Source: Unio delphinus
Lineage: Eukaryota; Mollusca; Bivalvia; Unionida; Unionidae
NCBI GenBank assembly: GCA_029339505.1
Contig: JAQISU010000163.1
Location: 1,302,001-1,366,000 of the forward strand
Reading direction: 5' to 3'
DNA length: 64,000 nucleotides
Shown: positions 24,521-38,196 of the stretch, piece after piece
How positions within the stretch are numbered: position 1 is the stretch's first letter
Layout: each line of letters begins with the position of its first letter
The notes under the pieces: generated by a model
What the model was told of the DNA's origin: nothing
Seen by the model: only the letters and a program-made list of their open reading frames with translations
Databases searched by the model: none
Position numbers and translations under genes: made by a program

Positions 24521-24927
24521 GATATTTGGCTATGATAGGAGGTTCTGACTTATTCAATTTGCTCTGAAAAGTGAAACACTGGTTAGTATGGTTGAAATAT
24601 TTTTAACTGGCTAACATCTGATATTATTTTAGGGTGGCTTTGAAAACCATGGGGCTAAATCAGGTACACAGCATTTTGCAGTATTGGTAAAACAAATATT
24701 TGCTGTTTAAAGATGAGGAATAACTAAAATGCCGTAAATTGGAATGAAATTAAATTTCTAAGTGACATTGTGTGCATGCAAGCATATGTGTGTGAATTAC
24801 ATCTTTGATGTAGCTTTAACAATTTTTCAGTCATATTGCTATGAGGTCTGTAGTATGGCATTTTATAGTGATGTCTAGCACTGGGGTATCAGACATGTCG
24901 CATCATGTTTAACCCAGTAACATTATC
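24521..24927 (-). other. Intron 6, plain sequence
   Basis: No exon or element recognised between the 25-bp array and the SINE. Confidence 0.4.
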
Positions 24928-24939
24928 CTGACACCAGGC

Positions 24940-25196
24940 TGGGGCCCCAAGTGGCCAAGTGGTCTAAAGCGCTGTCCGTTACGGACCACTGCCATCTCAC
25001 CTCTGTCTGCGTGTGTTCGAGTCTAAGATTCAGCAAATGTAGTTATGTGATAAAGCTTGCCAGTAGCTTCTCGTGGATCGGTGGTTCTTTCCGGGGGTTG
25101 TCCGGATTCTTCCTCCACCATTAATACTGGCTGCCATGTATAGCCTATATTGTGCTGAAAAATGGCGTTAAACCATAAAAAACAAAACAAAAAAAA
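24940..25196 (+). mobile_element. tRNA-derived SINE with 12-bp target duplication
   Basis: A 257-bp element. The 5' part resembles a tRNA gene with an A-box-like GTGGCCAAGTGGTC and a B-box-like GTGTTCGAGTC, followed by an unrelated body and an A-rich tail (AAAAAACAAAACAAAAAAA). It is flanked by perfect 12-bp direct repeats CTGACACCAGGC at 24928-24939 and 25197-25208, diagnostic of LINE-mediated insertion. The intact target duplication suggests a fairly young insertion. It lies in intron 6, antisense to the gene. Confidence 0.9.
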
Positions 25197-25208
25197 CTGA
25201 CACCAGGC

Positions 25209-25445
25209 CAACCTGTCCTAACACTAACTTTAATGCTTGTACCATTTTTATATGTTTTTGGTATGCCTTGGCCAGGGTTCAAACCCATGACCTCCTGCAT
25301 TTGAGGTTGATGCTCTAACCACCAAGGCCACCAGAGCAGTCCTGCCCTACCAATATCCAAAGGATAACTTTCAGAGGGTGGTACCTACCTTAACTCTAAA
25401 ATGTCTTTCAAAATATTGGATATAACAATAGGTGTGCAGTCCATT
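25209..25445 (-). other. Intron 6, possible second tRNA-like relic
   Basis: On the minus strand 25260-25350 reads GTGGCCTTGGTGGTTAGAGC (A-box-like) followed by GGTTTGAACCC (B-box-like). It looks like a tRNA-derived SINE head in the opposite direction. No tail or target duplication was defined. Confidence 0.45.
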
Positions 25446-25449
25446 GCAC

Positions 25450-25665
25450 CCAGTGTTTGTATAGTCCTTTTTAGTACTATGGGACAACAGCTGAAGTATT
25501 GGTATAATAGTCCTTTTTAGTAATATAGGAGAACAGCTGAAGTGTTGGTGTAGTCCTTTTTAGTAATATAGGATAACAGCTGAAGTGTTGGTGTAGTCCT
25601 TTTTAGTAATATGGGAGAACAGCTGAAGTGTTGGTGTAGTCCTTATCAGTAAGATTGGTATATTC
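25450..25665. repeat. 43-bp minisatellite, five copies
   Basis: Unit TAGTCCTTTTTAGTAATATA, then GGATAACAGCTGAAGTGTTGGTG; it lies in intron 6. Confidence 0.92.
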
Positions 25666-26325
25666 CATTTCAGGTTTAGGTACTCAACTCACCTTTGCTT
25701 CGCACCATCAAGGCAAGAAGTTGCCAGCCTCCAAAATGTTATTGAAATATTGTAAATGTATATTAAGTTATGCATCTTTCAAAAGTTGATAGTGGATATC
25801 ATTTAAAGGAGACCAGAAATCAATGGAAATATAGAATAATAATTATAAGAAGAAAACCTTATCCTGAAGTATCATTTGCAATCAAACTGGCATATCTTCT
25901 AGATGGGGAAATTTTCGTGACCTTGAATGCAAACTTTCTGCACTTACTGTTACTTTTGTGATGTCACATCATAGTAGTGACTCCAGCATCCCAAAATGCC
26001 ATTTTGCTTGCTTATGGGTGTAAATAGCACATTAAATTTTGGGAAAAGTGTTAATTATGTGAGTTACAAAAATAGGCATAAGGCCGAGTAAGAGACCACA
26101 AAATGCAAAATCAATTTACAGATCTTTATCTACACCTGGAGTGCTAAAAAAGATATGATAGCCCGACAACTGGGGCCTTTTAACTTTAGTTTAGGTCCAT
26201 ACTGTTTTCAAAGTGTGTTGCCCATTGGGTTTGTCAAAAAAATATTGTTTGCCTGAGGAAACTTTGATTGAACTGATGAAATGAGTAAATATATTTTCAA
26301 GATGTTGACATACATGCCTTAAAAC
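25666..26325 (-). other. Intron 6, nothing recognised
   Basis: An open frame at 25770-25961 (+) has no recognisable similarity and no supporting features. Confidence 0.4.
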
Positions 26326-26327
26326 AG

Positions 26328-26545
26328 CAGAATCAAATCACCACTGTGCTAGGTGAATCAAATCACCACTGTGCTAGGTGAGGTGAATCAAATCACCACT
26401 GTGCTAGGTGAATCAAATCACCACTGTGCTAGGTGAGGTGAATCAAATCACCACTGTGCTAGGTGAATCAAGTCACCACTGTGCTAGGTGAATCAAATCA
26501 CCAGTGTGCTAGGTGAATCAAATCACCACTGTGCTAGGTGAAACT
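26328..26545. repeat. 25-bp minisatellite (AATCAAATCACCACTGTGCT AGGTG)
   Basis: Eight copies of a 25-bp unit. Two carry a duplicated AGGTG, making 30 bp. CACCACTGTGCTAGGTG contains an imperfect inverted repeat. It is unrelated in sequence to the other 25-bp array in the same intron. Confidence 0.93.
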
Positions 26546-28819
<2,274 letters not shown>

Positions 28820-29184
28820 CCATATCTCAAAAGCAGATTCATCTTTTGAATGTTCAAGCCAAGTTTGGTCTCCTGTATGTCTCACTCACCATGTTTTTCT
28901 TTGTATTACAGCATTGGCTAGTATTGTGTCATGAGACTACGTGATTTGTCGTCTAATCAAAACTCGTAAACAATCTGCAATTTATGGAATTGTGGTATCT
29001 TCTGTGCAATGTTAATCACTACCCACATAAGATATTTAATTTAAAAACATTACAGTTGATTTAAAATTTGTAGAGAATCGCATATATAAAAGGAGATAAT
29101 TTATTTCCGGTCTCCTTCAATGTTTAATGTGTTTATATCAGTAACTCAAAATGGGTTGAAATGTATATCAGTCTGTCACTATAC

Positions 29185-29283
29185 CTTTCCCAGTGCCACA
29201 GCCGTTGTAGCCATGTCCAAGACAAAACTGTCGCCATCTTTTGCCGGTGCTGCTACACATATCGGGTTGGTACCAAGAGCTTC
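29185..29283 (-). CDS. LDH2-family oxidoreductase, coding exon 6
   Basis: Residues 158-190. It contains EALGTNPICVAAPA, the GTNP cofactor-contact motif, and FVLDMATTAVA. The Asp of the DMAT motif (residue 180) is conserved in the family and is implicated in substrate handling in DpkA-type enzymes. The acceptor is TTAATTCCAG and the donor GTATAG, phase 0 both sides, 99 nt. Confidence 0.96.
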
Positions 29284-29334
29284 CTGGAATTAAATTATCT
29301 TTAAAGTTACAAAATCATTCCGCAATATGTGTAC

Positions 29335-29475
29335 CTCAATTTCCAGTATTGAACATTCACACATTATTCAATTTGCAGTCACCCAAACCCATCTGAATTT
29401 CTGAATATTCACAAACTACTCAATTTGCAGTCACCCAAACCCATCTGAATTTCTGAACCTTCACAAACTACTCAA
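29335..29475. repeat. ~51-bp direct repeat, about 2.5 copies
   Basis: Unit containing CACAAACTACTCAATTTGCA and TCACCCAAACCCATCTGAA; it lies in intron 5 next to exon 6. Confidence 0.88.
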
Positions 29476-29749
29476 TTTGCTGCAACTAATGTAATGTGTC
29501 TAACTAACTACTAGGACCACAATGTAAAAGAAATTAATCAAATTCAATGCAACAAATAAACATACACAGATTGTGATTCACAACTAAAATAGTTGCTCCT
29601 TTGAATACATTCCCCAATTATATAATAATAAAAATACTGTACTAGCTTGCTGCCTCGTGAATTCTGCCCTGCTAAAGATGAAATAGTCTTGTCTATTTTT
29701 AGATAAACAAAGGGCATAATTCTTGCCTATTACCTCCCCTTAGCTAGCT

Positions 29750-30085
29750 ATGATTATGCTATTAGCTAGTTGGGAAGTATGCTGTTAGCTAGTTTTCAGT
29801 TTTGCTATTAGCTAGTTTTCAATTTTGCTATTAGCTAGTTTTCAGTTTTGCTATTAGCTAGTTTTCAATTTTGCTATTAGCTAGTTTTCAATTTTGCTAT
29901 TAGTTAGTTTTCAATTTTGCTATTATCTAGTTGGGAATTATGCTGTTAGATAGTTTTCAGTTTTGCTATTAGCTAGTTTTCAGTTTTGCTATTAGCTAGT
30001 TTTCAGTTTTGCTATTAGCTAGTTTTCAATTATGCTGTTAGTTAATTTTCAATTATGCTATTAGCTAGTTTTCAATTACACTTTC
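29750..30085. repeat. 23-bp minisatellite in intron 5
   Basis: About 14 copies of a 23-bp unit (TTTTGCTATTAGCTAGTTTT plus CAA/CAG). TTAGCTA/TAGCTA is self-complementary in each unit. Confidence 0.94.
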
Positions 30086-30490
30086 ATCTCGTCTTGGTTG
30101 GCAATTGGTCTGATTAACTGACACTTTCACTTTGTCTGGCTGGCAATGGGTCTGATATGCTGACACTTTCACCTCATCTGGCTAGCAATGGGTCTGATAT
30201 GCTGACACTTTCACCTCATCTGGCTAGCAATGGGTCTGATATGCTGACACTTTCACCTCATCTGGCTAGCAATGGGTCTGATATGCTGACACTTTCACCT
30301 CACCTGGCTGGCAATGGGTCTGATATGCTGACACTTTCACCTCATCTGGCTGGCAATGGGTCTGATATGCTGACACCTTCGCTTTTGCTGGCATGGGTCT
30401 GATCCACTGACCTTTCACTTTGTCTGGCTGGTATTAGTCTGATATGCTGACCTTTTCACTTCATTTGGCTGGCATAGGTCAAATCTACTA
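30086..30490. repeat. 42-bp minisatellite in intron 5
   Basis: About nine copies of a 42-bp unit (TGACACTTTCACCTCATCTG, then GCTAGCAATGGGTCTGATATGC). The central copies are nearly identical and the outer ones diverged, as expected for unequal exchange. The open plus-strand frame with a 14-residue repeat is an artefact. It abuts the 23-bp array. Confidence 0.94.
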
Positions 30491-30716
30491 ACCTTTTCAA
30501 TTATTTGTCTGGCTGGCATGATATCAAGCATTAGAATCAATATTTTGATACAAAACAACAGTGATCTGTTATTAAAATAACCAGTCCTAAATCTCCTGAT
30601 AACAAATACACTGAATGACCATGTTATAAAGCAAATCTTTAAAATTGTCACCTGTCTACAAGATGGAAAACAATAGCGATATTGCCTATGACTGTGAACA
30701 TACTGAGCGAACTTAC

Positions 30717-30770
30717 CTTCTTTGCTCGAGTTGGAAACAGCAAAGGTGATGTGTTAGTAAAGGCCATACC
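30717..30770 (-). CDS. LDH2-family oxidoreductase, coding exon 5
   Basis: Residues 140-157, GMAFTNTSPLLFPTRAKK. The (F)TNTSP motif is a family hallmark near the cofactor site. The acceptor is TTTATTTTAG and the donor GTAAGT, phase 0 both sides, only 54 nt. It lies 17,571 bp from exon 4 across the giant array intron. Confidence 0.95.
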
Positions 30771-31657
30771 CTAAAATAAATTACAAAATAAACAAATGAA
30801 TTGACATGGGAATTTACAACCTATATACCAATGATCATGGCAATTATTAAGGATAATATACGAATCAGAAGACTCCTATGGTGAAAACAAGAATTATTTT
30901 CAGGTATATAAATTTCTGTGTGCTGTACAGAAATTATTACTAGATGCCTTCCTTTATGAAATTGTGTTTCTTTGTATCAGTTAGATTAAAATTGAGACAT
31001 CTGGCATAACACAATTAAAATATGTAGACATCAAATTTAATCAGTAAAGCTTTGGAAAATACTTTTACTGAGTAACAGGTCTGAAATGGCTGAAAAGAAT
31101 TTTCGAAAATTAAAGACAATATAATTTCATTCTTTTAACTGCTGAGTGTTCAAACCATCCCTGATATTCTCCAGTAAAAAGTTTTTCCAATTAGCGGATG
31201 TGAATGACATAATAAATCTTAGATTTACACCATTTACATTTACAACTAAGTAGGCATCATTAAAAGTCTTTTGGTGACACTCTCAGATTTACACCAAATT
31301 ACATTTACAACTAAATAGGCATCATTAAAATTCTTTTGGTGACAATGAATAAGACATTAACATTTTCAAGACAGCTGTTGACGAAACCATAATGGATGTA
31401 CAATTGTCACCATTTTCATTTACAATTAAACAAGGTAATAAGAAGTCTGATTTTCAAAACATCATTGATACCACCATCCATTTGGGAGGAGTAGATATAA
31501 CATTATTTTGCAGATGAGGGTCTCTTTTCATACTTTTCATTAAAGACAAACCAGACACCACTAGGAATCTTCTGATGAAAACACCAAAATGACTATTCAT
31601 TTAACACATTAACCCCTGGAGGTATCTTCTAATGAAAACACCAAAATGATTATTCAT
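30771..31657 (-). other. 3' end of intron 4, degenerate repeats
   Basis: Contains short direct duplications (TTTACAACTAA and CATTAAAA words near 31240-31340, and a 57-bp duplication at 31600-31680). These phrases resemble the degenerate repeats in intron 8 at 17980-18230. No exon seen. Confidence 0.45.
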
Positions 31658-32272
31658 TTAACACATTAACCCCTGGAGGTATCTGCTGTATTCACATGAA
31701 ATGCGAGTAGGAAACACATGTTGGGACTATTTCTGAATACATCCTAATACATCGATTTCCATGAAATATTCCATTAGACAAATGGCTAGTTGTGCTAAAG
31801 AAAATGTTTTTCATTGGTTAGTTTGCTGGCGCATAAGCAGAAGGTGAAAATTCAGACTTAGTTTTTTTTTATGGTTAACACACCCATAATTTTGGTATGG
31901 AGAAGATTCATTATTCAAAATGTCAATCTTATCATACAGTTTGCACAGGTTCACCTGTCTGTGTGCGTTTCAGACCAGTCTGCCGTAGATCTGAGGCCAT
32001 AAAGTCTAAAATCAGGACACAAATTTGGATTCCAACCATGGGCAAATTTTGGGTGAAACAAAAAGGGTCCAAAAGCTTCAGTTTTTCCCTCTGTATTCTG
32101 TAGTGCAACTAAAATCTCCAGATTATTTGGTATCATTGTAGAGCTAAATCTGTCTACCTATCTATAATACCACCCACATTAGTGTATCATGAATGACCTT
32201 GACACTACAGACCTTGGAAGTAGGCTAATACCTCATGCCCTGCAAACTTGGTGCTAGCGTTTAATGTGTTAA
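31658..32272. mobile_element. Possible TTAA-flanked MITE (piggyBac-type ends)
   Basis: A 12-bp perfect inverted pair TTAACACATTAA / TTAATGTGTTAA bounds 615 bp. TTAA at both ends is the piggyBac target. The left end is also part of a 57-bp tandem duplication, which weakens the assignment. No transposase sequence inside. Confidence 0.35.
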
Positions 32273-32689
32273 TAAGAATGAGTCTGAAAAATTCTCTAAA
32301 AATAGTGAGATCTTGCTGATAAATATCTTTCAATTACGTGAATTATCAACATATCATATATAGCTGAGCAATTACAAGACTAGTGCATACATGTGTTCCA
32401 TTTATTAGTCTCTGCTAGGGGAAGTATGAACATTAATCAAATGTCATGGACACTATTAATGACAATTTATGCGGGGAAAAAAAGTTTATTTCTGATACAC
32501 AAATGCATAAATAATGTACAGAAATTAAGATCAGATGACTCTATTAAGAGATCTCTCATTCTTTGAACCAGATTAAAATCTTTGATAGAAGAAACCTACT
32601 TAAAATTCAGATCTACATCAAAACAGATCTATTTCAAATCAAGATCTCTGACAATACAAACCCACTTGAAATCAGATCTACAACAGAAA

Positions 32690-32860
32690 TCAAGATCTTT
32701 GACAAACAAACCTACTTAAAATAAGTATATATCAATTTTAATAACATTGACAAACAAACCTACTTAAAAAAAGTATATATCAATTTTAATAACATCTTTG
32801 ACAAACAAACCTACTTAAAATAAGTATATATCAATTTTAATAACATTGTCCTAGTATAAT
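32690..32860. repeat. ~50-bp direct repeat, three copies
   Basis: Unit ACAAACAAACCTACTTAAAA with TATATCAATTTTAATAACAT; it lies in intron 4 on the exon-5 side of the giant array. Confidence 0.9.
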
Positions 32861-33899
32861 TTAAAACAAACAAAAAGTCAATATGCAGTGTCTATATACC
32901 TGTATGCCATGACAAGTCTTAATGATAAAAGAGATAAGAGAATAAAATTAAACACCGTTTTCCTAAACAATTTACATAAAAATAAATGATAAATTAAAAT
33001 ATAGTCAAATTTTTCAATAGGAAGTGATGGTTTAATAGTAAATGACTTCATAATAAGCTACCCATTCATTATATGATATCACTTCATAATAAGCTACCCT
33101 TTCATTATAAGATATCCCTTCATTATAAGCTACCCATTCATTATAAGATATCCCTTCATTATAAGCTACCATTTCACTATAAGCTACCATTTCATAATAA
33201 GCTACCCATTCATTATAAGTTATCCCTTCAGTATAAGTTATCCCTACATTATAAGCTAAAACTTCATTATAAGATATCCCTTCATTATAAGCTTCCACTT
33301 CATTATAAGCTATCCCTTCATTATAAGTTATCCCTTCATTATAAGCTACCACTTCATTATAAGCTACCACTTCATTATAAGTTATCCCTTCATTATATGT
33401 TATCCCTTCATTATAAGCTACCCATTCATTATAAGTTATCTCTTCATTATAAGCTACCACTTCATTATAAGCTATCCCTTCATTATAAGCTACATCTTCT
33501 TTATAAGTTATCCCTTCATTATAAGCTATCCCTTCATTATAAGCTATCACTTCATTATAAGCTATCCCTTCATTATAAGCTACCACTTCATAATAAGCTA
33601 CATCTTCATTATAAGTTATCCCTTCATTATAAGTTATCCCTTCATTATAAGCTACCACTTCATAATAAGTTATCCCTTCATAATAAGCTACCACTTCATA
33701 ATAAGCTACATCTTCATTATAAGTTATCCCTTCATAATAAGCTACCACTTCATTATAAGCTATCACTTCATAATAAGTTATCCCTTCATTATAAGTTATC
33801 CCTTCATTATAAGCTACCACTTCATACTATGCTACATCTTCATTATAAGTTATCCCTTCATTATAAGTTATCCCTTCATTATAAGCTACCACTTCATAC

Positions 33900-36860
33900 T
33901 ATGCTACATCTTCATTATAAGTTATCCCTTCATTATAAGCTACCACTTCATACTATGCTACATCTTCATTATAAGTTATCCCTTCATTATAAGTTATCCC
34001 TTCATTATAAGTTATCCCTTCATTATAAGCTACCACTTCATACTATGCTACATCTTCATTATAAGTTATCCCTTCATTATAAGCTACCACTTCATTATAA
34101 GCTACCACTTCATAATAAGCTACATCTTCATACTATGCTACATCTTCATTATAAGTTATTCCTTCATTATAAGCTACCACTTCATTATAAGCTACCACTT
34201 CATAATAAGCTACATCTTCATTATAAGTTATCCCTTCATTATAAGTTATCCCTTCATTATAAGTTATCCCTTCATTATATGTTATCACTTCATTATAAGT
34301 TATCCCTTAAATATATGTTATCACTTCATTATAAGCTACCACTTCATAATAAGCTACATCTTCATTATAAGCTACCACTTCATAATAAGTTATCCCTTCA
34401 TTATAAGTTATCCCTTCATTAAATGTTATCACTTCATTATAAGCTATCCCTTCATTATAAGCTACCACTTCATTATAAGCTACCACTTCATTATAAGCTA
34501 CCACTTCATAATAAGTTATCCCTTCATTATAAGCTACATCTTCATTATAAGCTACCACTTCATTATAAGCTACATCTTCATTATAAGCTACATCTTCATT
34601 ATAAGTTATCCCTTCATTATAAGCTACCACTTCATTATAAGCTATCACTTCATTATAAGTTGTCCCTTCATTATAAGCTACCACTTCATTATAAGCTACC
34701 ACTTCATTATAAGCTACATCTTCATTATAAGCTACCACTTCATAATAAGCTACATCTTCATTATAAGCTACCACTTCATTATAAGCAACCACTTCATAAT
34801 AAGTTATCCCTTCATTATAAGCTAACACTTCATTATAAGCTACATCTTCATAATAAGCTACATCTTCATACTATGCTACATCTTCATTATAAGCTACCAC
34901 TTCATTATAAGCTACCACTTCATAATAAGCTATCCCTTCATTATAAGTTATCCCTTCATTATAAGCTACCACTTCATTATAAGCTACCACTTCATAATAA
35001 GCTACATCTTCATAATAAGCTACATCTTCATAATAAGCTACCACTTCATACTATGCTACATCTTCATTATAAGTTATCACTTCATTATAAGCAATCACTT
35101 CATTATAAGTTATCCCTTCATTATAAGTTATCACTTCATTATAAGCTACCACTAGATAATAAGCTACATCTTCATTATAAGTTATCCCTTCATTATAAGT
35201 TATCCCTTCATTATAAGTTATCACTTCATTATAAGCTACCACTTCATAATAAGCTACATCTTCATTATAAGTTATCCCTTCATTATAAGTTATCCCTTCA
35301 TTATTAGCTACCACTTCATAATAAGCTACATCTTCATTATAAGTTATCCCTTCATAATAAGCAACCACTTAATAATAAGCTACATCTTCATTATAAGTTA
35401 TCCCTTCATAATAAGCTACCACTTCATTATAAGCTATCACTTCATAATAAGTTATCCCTTCATTATAAGTTATCCCTTCATTATAAGCTACCACTTCATA
35501 CTATGCTACATCTTCATTATAAGTTATCCCTTCATTATAAGCTACCACTTCATTATAAGCTACCACTTCATAATAAGCTACATCTTCATACCATGCTACA
35601 TCTTCATTATAAGTTATTCCTTCATTATAAGCTACCACTTCATTATAAGCTACCACTTCATTATAAGCTACCACTTCATAATAAGCTACATCTTCATTAT
35701 AAGTTATCCCTTCATTATAAGTTATCCCTTCATTATAAGTTATCCCTTCATTATATGTTATCACTTCATTATAAGTTATCCCTTAAATATATGTTATCAC
35801 TTCATTATAAGCTACCACTTCATAATAAGCTACATCTTCATTATAAGCTACCACTTCATAATAAGTTATCCCTTCATTATAAGTTATCCCTTCATTATAT
35901 GTTATCACTTCATTATAAGCTATCCCTTCATTATAAGCTACCACTTCATTATAAGCTACCACTTCATTATAAGCTACCACTTCATAATAAGTTATCCCTT
36001 CATTATAAGCTACATCTTCATTATAAGCTACCACTTCATTATAAGCTACATCTTCATTATAAGCTACATCTTCATTATAAGTTATCCCTTCATTATAAGC
36101 TACCACTTCATTATAAGCTATCACTTCATTATAAGTTGTCCCTTCATTATAAGCTACCACTTCATTATAAGCTACCACTTCATTATAAGCTACATCTTCA
36201 TTATAAGCTACCACTTCATAATAAGCTACATCTTCATTATAAGCTACCACTTCATTATAAGCTACCACTTCATAATAAGTTATCCCTTCATTATAAGCTA
36301 ACACTTCATTATAAGCTACATCTTCATAATAAGCTACATCTTCATACTATGCTACATCTTCATTATAAGCTACCACTTCATTATAAGCTACCACTTCATA
36401 ATAAGCTATCCCTTCATTATAAGTTATCCCTTCATTATAAGCTACCACTTCATTATAAGCTACCACTTCATAATAAGCTACATCTTCATAATAAGCTACA
36501 TCTTCATAATAAGCTACCACTTCATACTATGCTACATCTTCATTATAAGTTATCACTTCATTATAAGCAATCACTTCATTATAAGTTATCCCTTCATTAT
36601 AAGTTATCACTTCATTATAAGCTACCACTAGATAATAAGCTACATCTTCATTATAAGTTATCCCTTCATTATAAGTTATCCCTTCATTATAAGTTATCAC
36701 TTCATTATAAGCTACCACTTCATAATAAGCTACATCTTCATTATAAGTTATCCCTTCATTATAAGTTATCCCTTCATTATTAGCTACCACTTCATAATAA
36801 GCTACATCTTCATTATAAGTTATCCCTTCAAAATAAGCTACCACTTAATAATAAGCTACA
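33900..36860. repeat. 1476-bp tandem duplication within the 18-bp array
   Basis: Variant order around 34307-35368 recurs almost exactly at 35783-36844, a shift of 1476 bp (82 units). The two copies differ by very few substitutions (for example AGTTATCAC versus AGTTATCCC variants), so the duplication is recent relative to monomer divergence. Confidence 0.9.
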
Positions 36861-38196
36861 TCTTCATTATAAGTTATCCCTTCATTATAAGCTACCACTT
36901 CATTATAAGCTACCACTTCATTATAAGCTACCACTTCATAATAAGTTATCCCTTCATTATAAGTTATCCCTTCATTATAAGCTACCACTTCATTATAAGC
37001 TACATCTTCATTATCAGTTATCCCTTCATTATAAGTTATCCCTTCATTATAAGCTACTACTTCATTATAAGCTACCACTTCATTATAAGCTACCACTTCA
37101 TTATAAGCTACATCTTCATTATAAGTTGTCCATTCATTATAAGTTATCCCTTCATTATAAGCTACCACTTCATTATAAGCTACCACTTCATTATAAGCTA
37201 CCACTTCATAATAAGTTATCCCTTCATTATAAGTTATCCCTTCATAATAAGCTATCACTTCATTATAAGCTACCACTTCATACTATGCTACATCTTCATT
37301 ATAAGTTATCCCTTCATTATAAGCTACCACTTCATTATAAGCTACCACTTCATAATAAGCAACATCTTCATTATAAGATATCCCTTCATTATAAGTTATC
37401 CCTTCATTATAAGTTATCCCTTCATTATAAGTTATCTCTTCATTATAAGCTACCACTTCATTATAAGTTATCCCTTCATTATAAGCTACCACTTCATAAT
37501 AAGCTACATCTTCATTATAAGTTATCCCTTCATTATAAGTTATCCCTTCATTATAAGCTACCACTTCATTATAAGCTACCACTTCATTATAAGCTATCCC
37601 TTCATTATAAGCTACCACTTCATAATAAGCTACATCTCCATTATAAGTTATCCCTTCATCATAAGTTATCCCTTCATTAAAAGTTATCACTTCATTATAA
37701 GTTATCCCTTCATTATAAGTTATCCCTTCATTATAAGTTATCACTTCATGATAAGCTACCACTTCATAATAAGCTACCACTTCATACTATGCTACATCTT
37801 CATAATAAGCTATCCCTTCATTATAAACTACCACTTCATTATAAGCTATCACTTCATTATAACCTATCCCTTCATTATAAGTTATCTCTTCATTATAAGC
37901 TATCCCTTCATTATAAGCTTCATCTTCATTATAAGTTATCCCTTCATTATAAGCTACCACTTCATTATAAACTATCACTTCATTATAAGCTATCCCTTCA
38001 TAATAAGCTACATCTTCATTATAAGTTATCCCTTCATTATAAGTTATCCCTTCATTATAAGCTACCACTTCATTATAAGTTATCCCTTCATTATATGTTA
38101 TCCCTTCATTATAAGCTACCCATTCATTATAAGTTATCTCTTCATTATAAGCTACCACTTCATTATAAGCTATCCCTTCATTATCAGCTACCACTT

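Noticed and set aside
24950..25025. Functional tRNA gene
   Set aside because: The tRNA-like part does not close into a cloverleaf, and it belongs to a SINE with an A-rich tail and target duplications.
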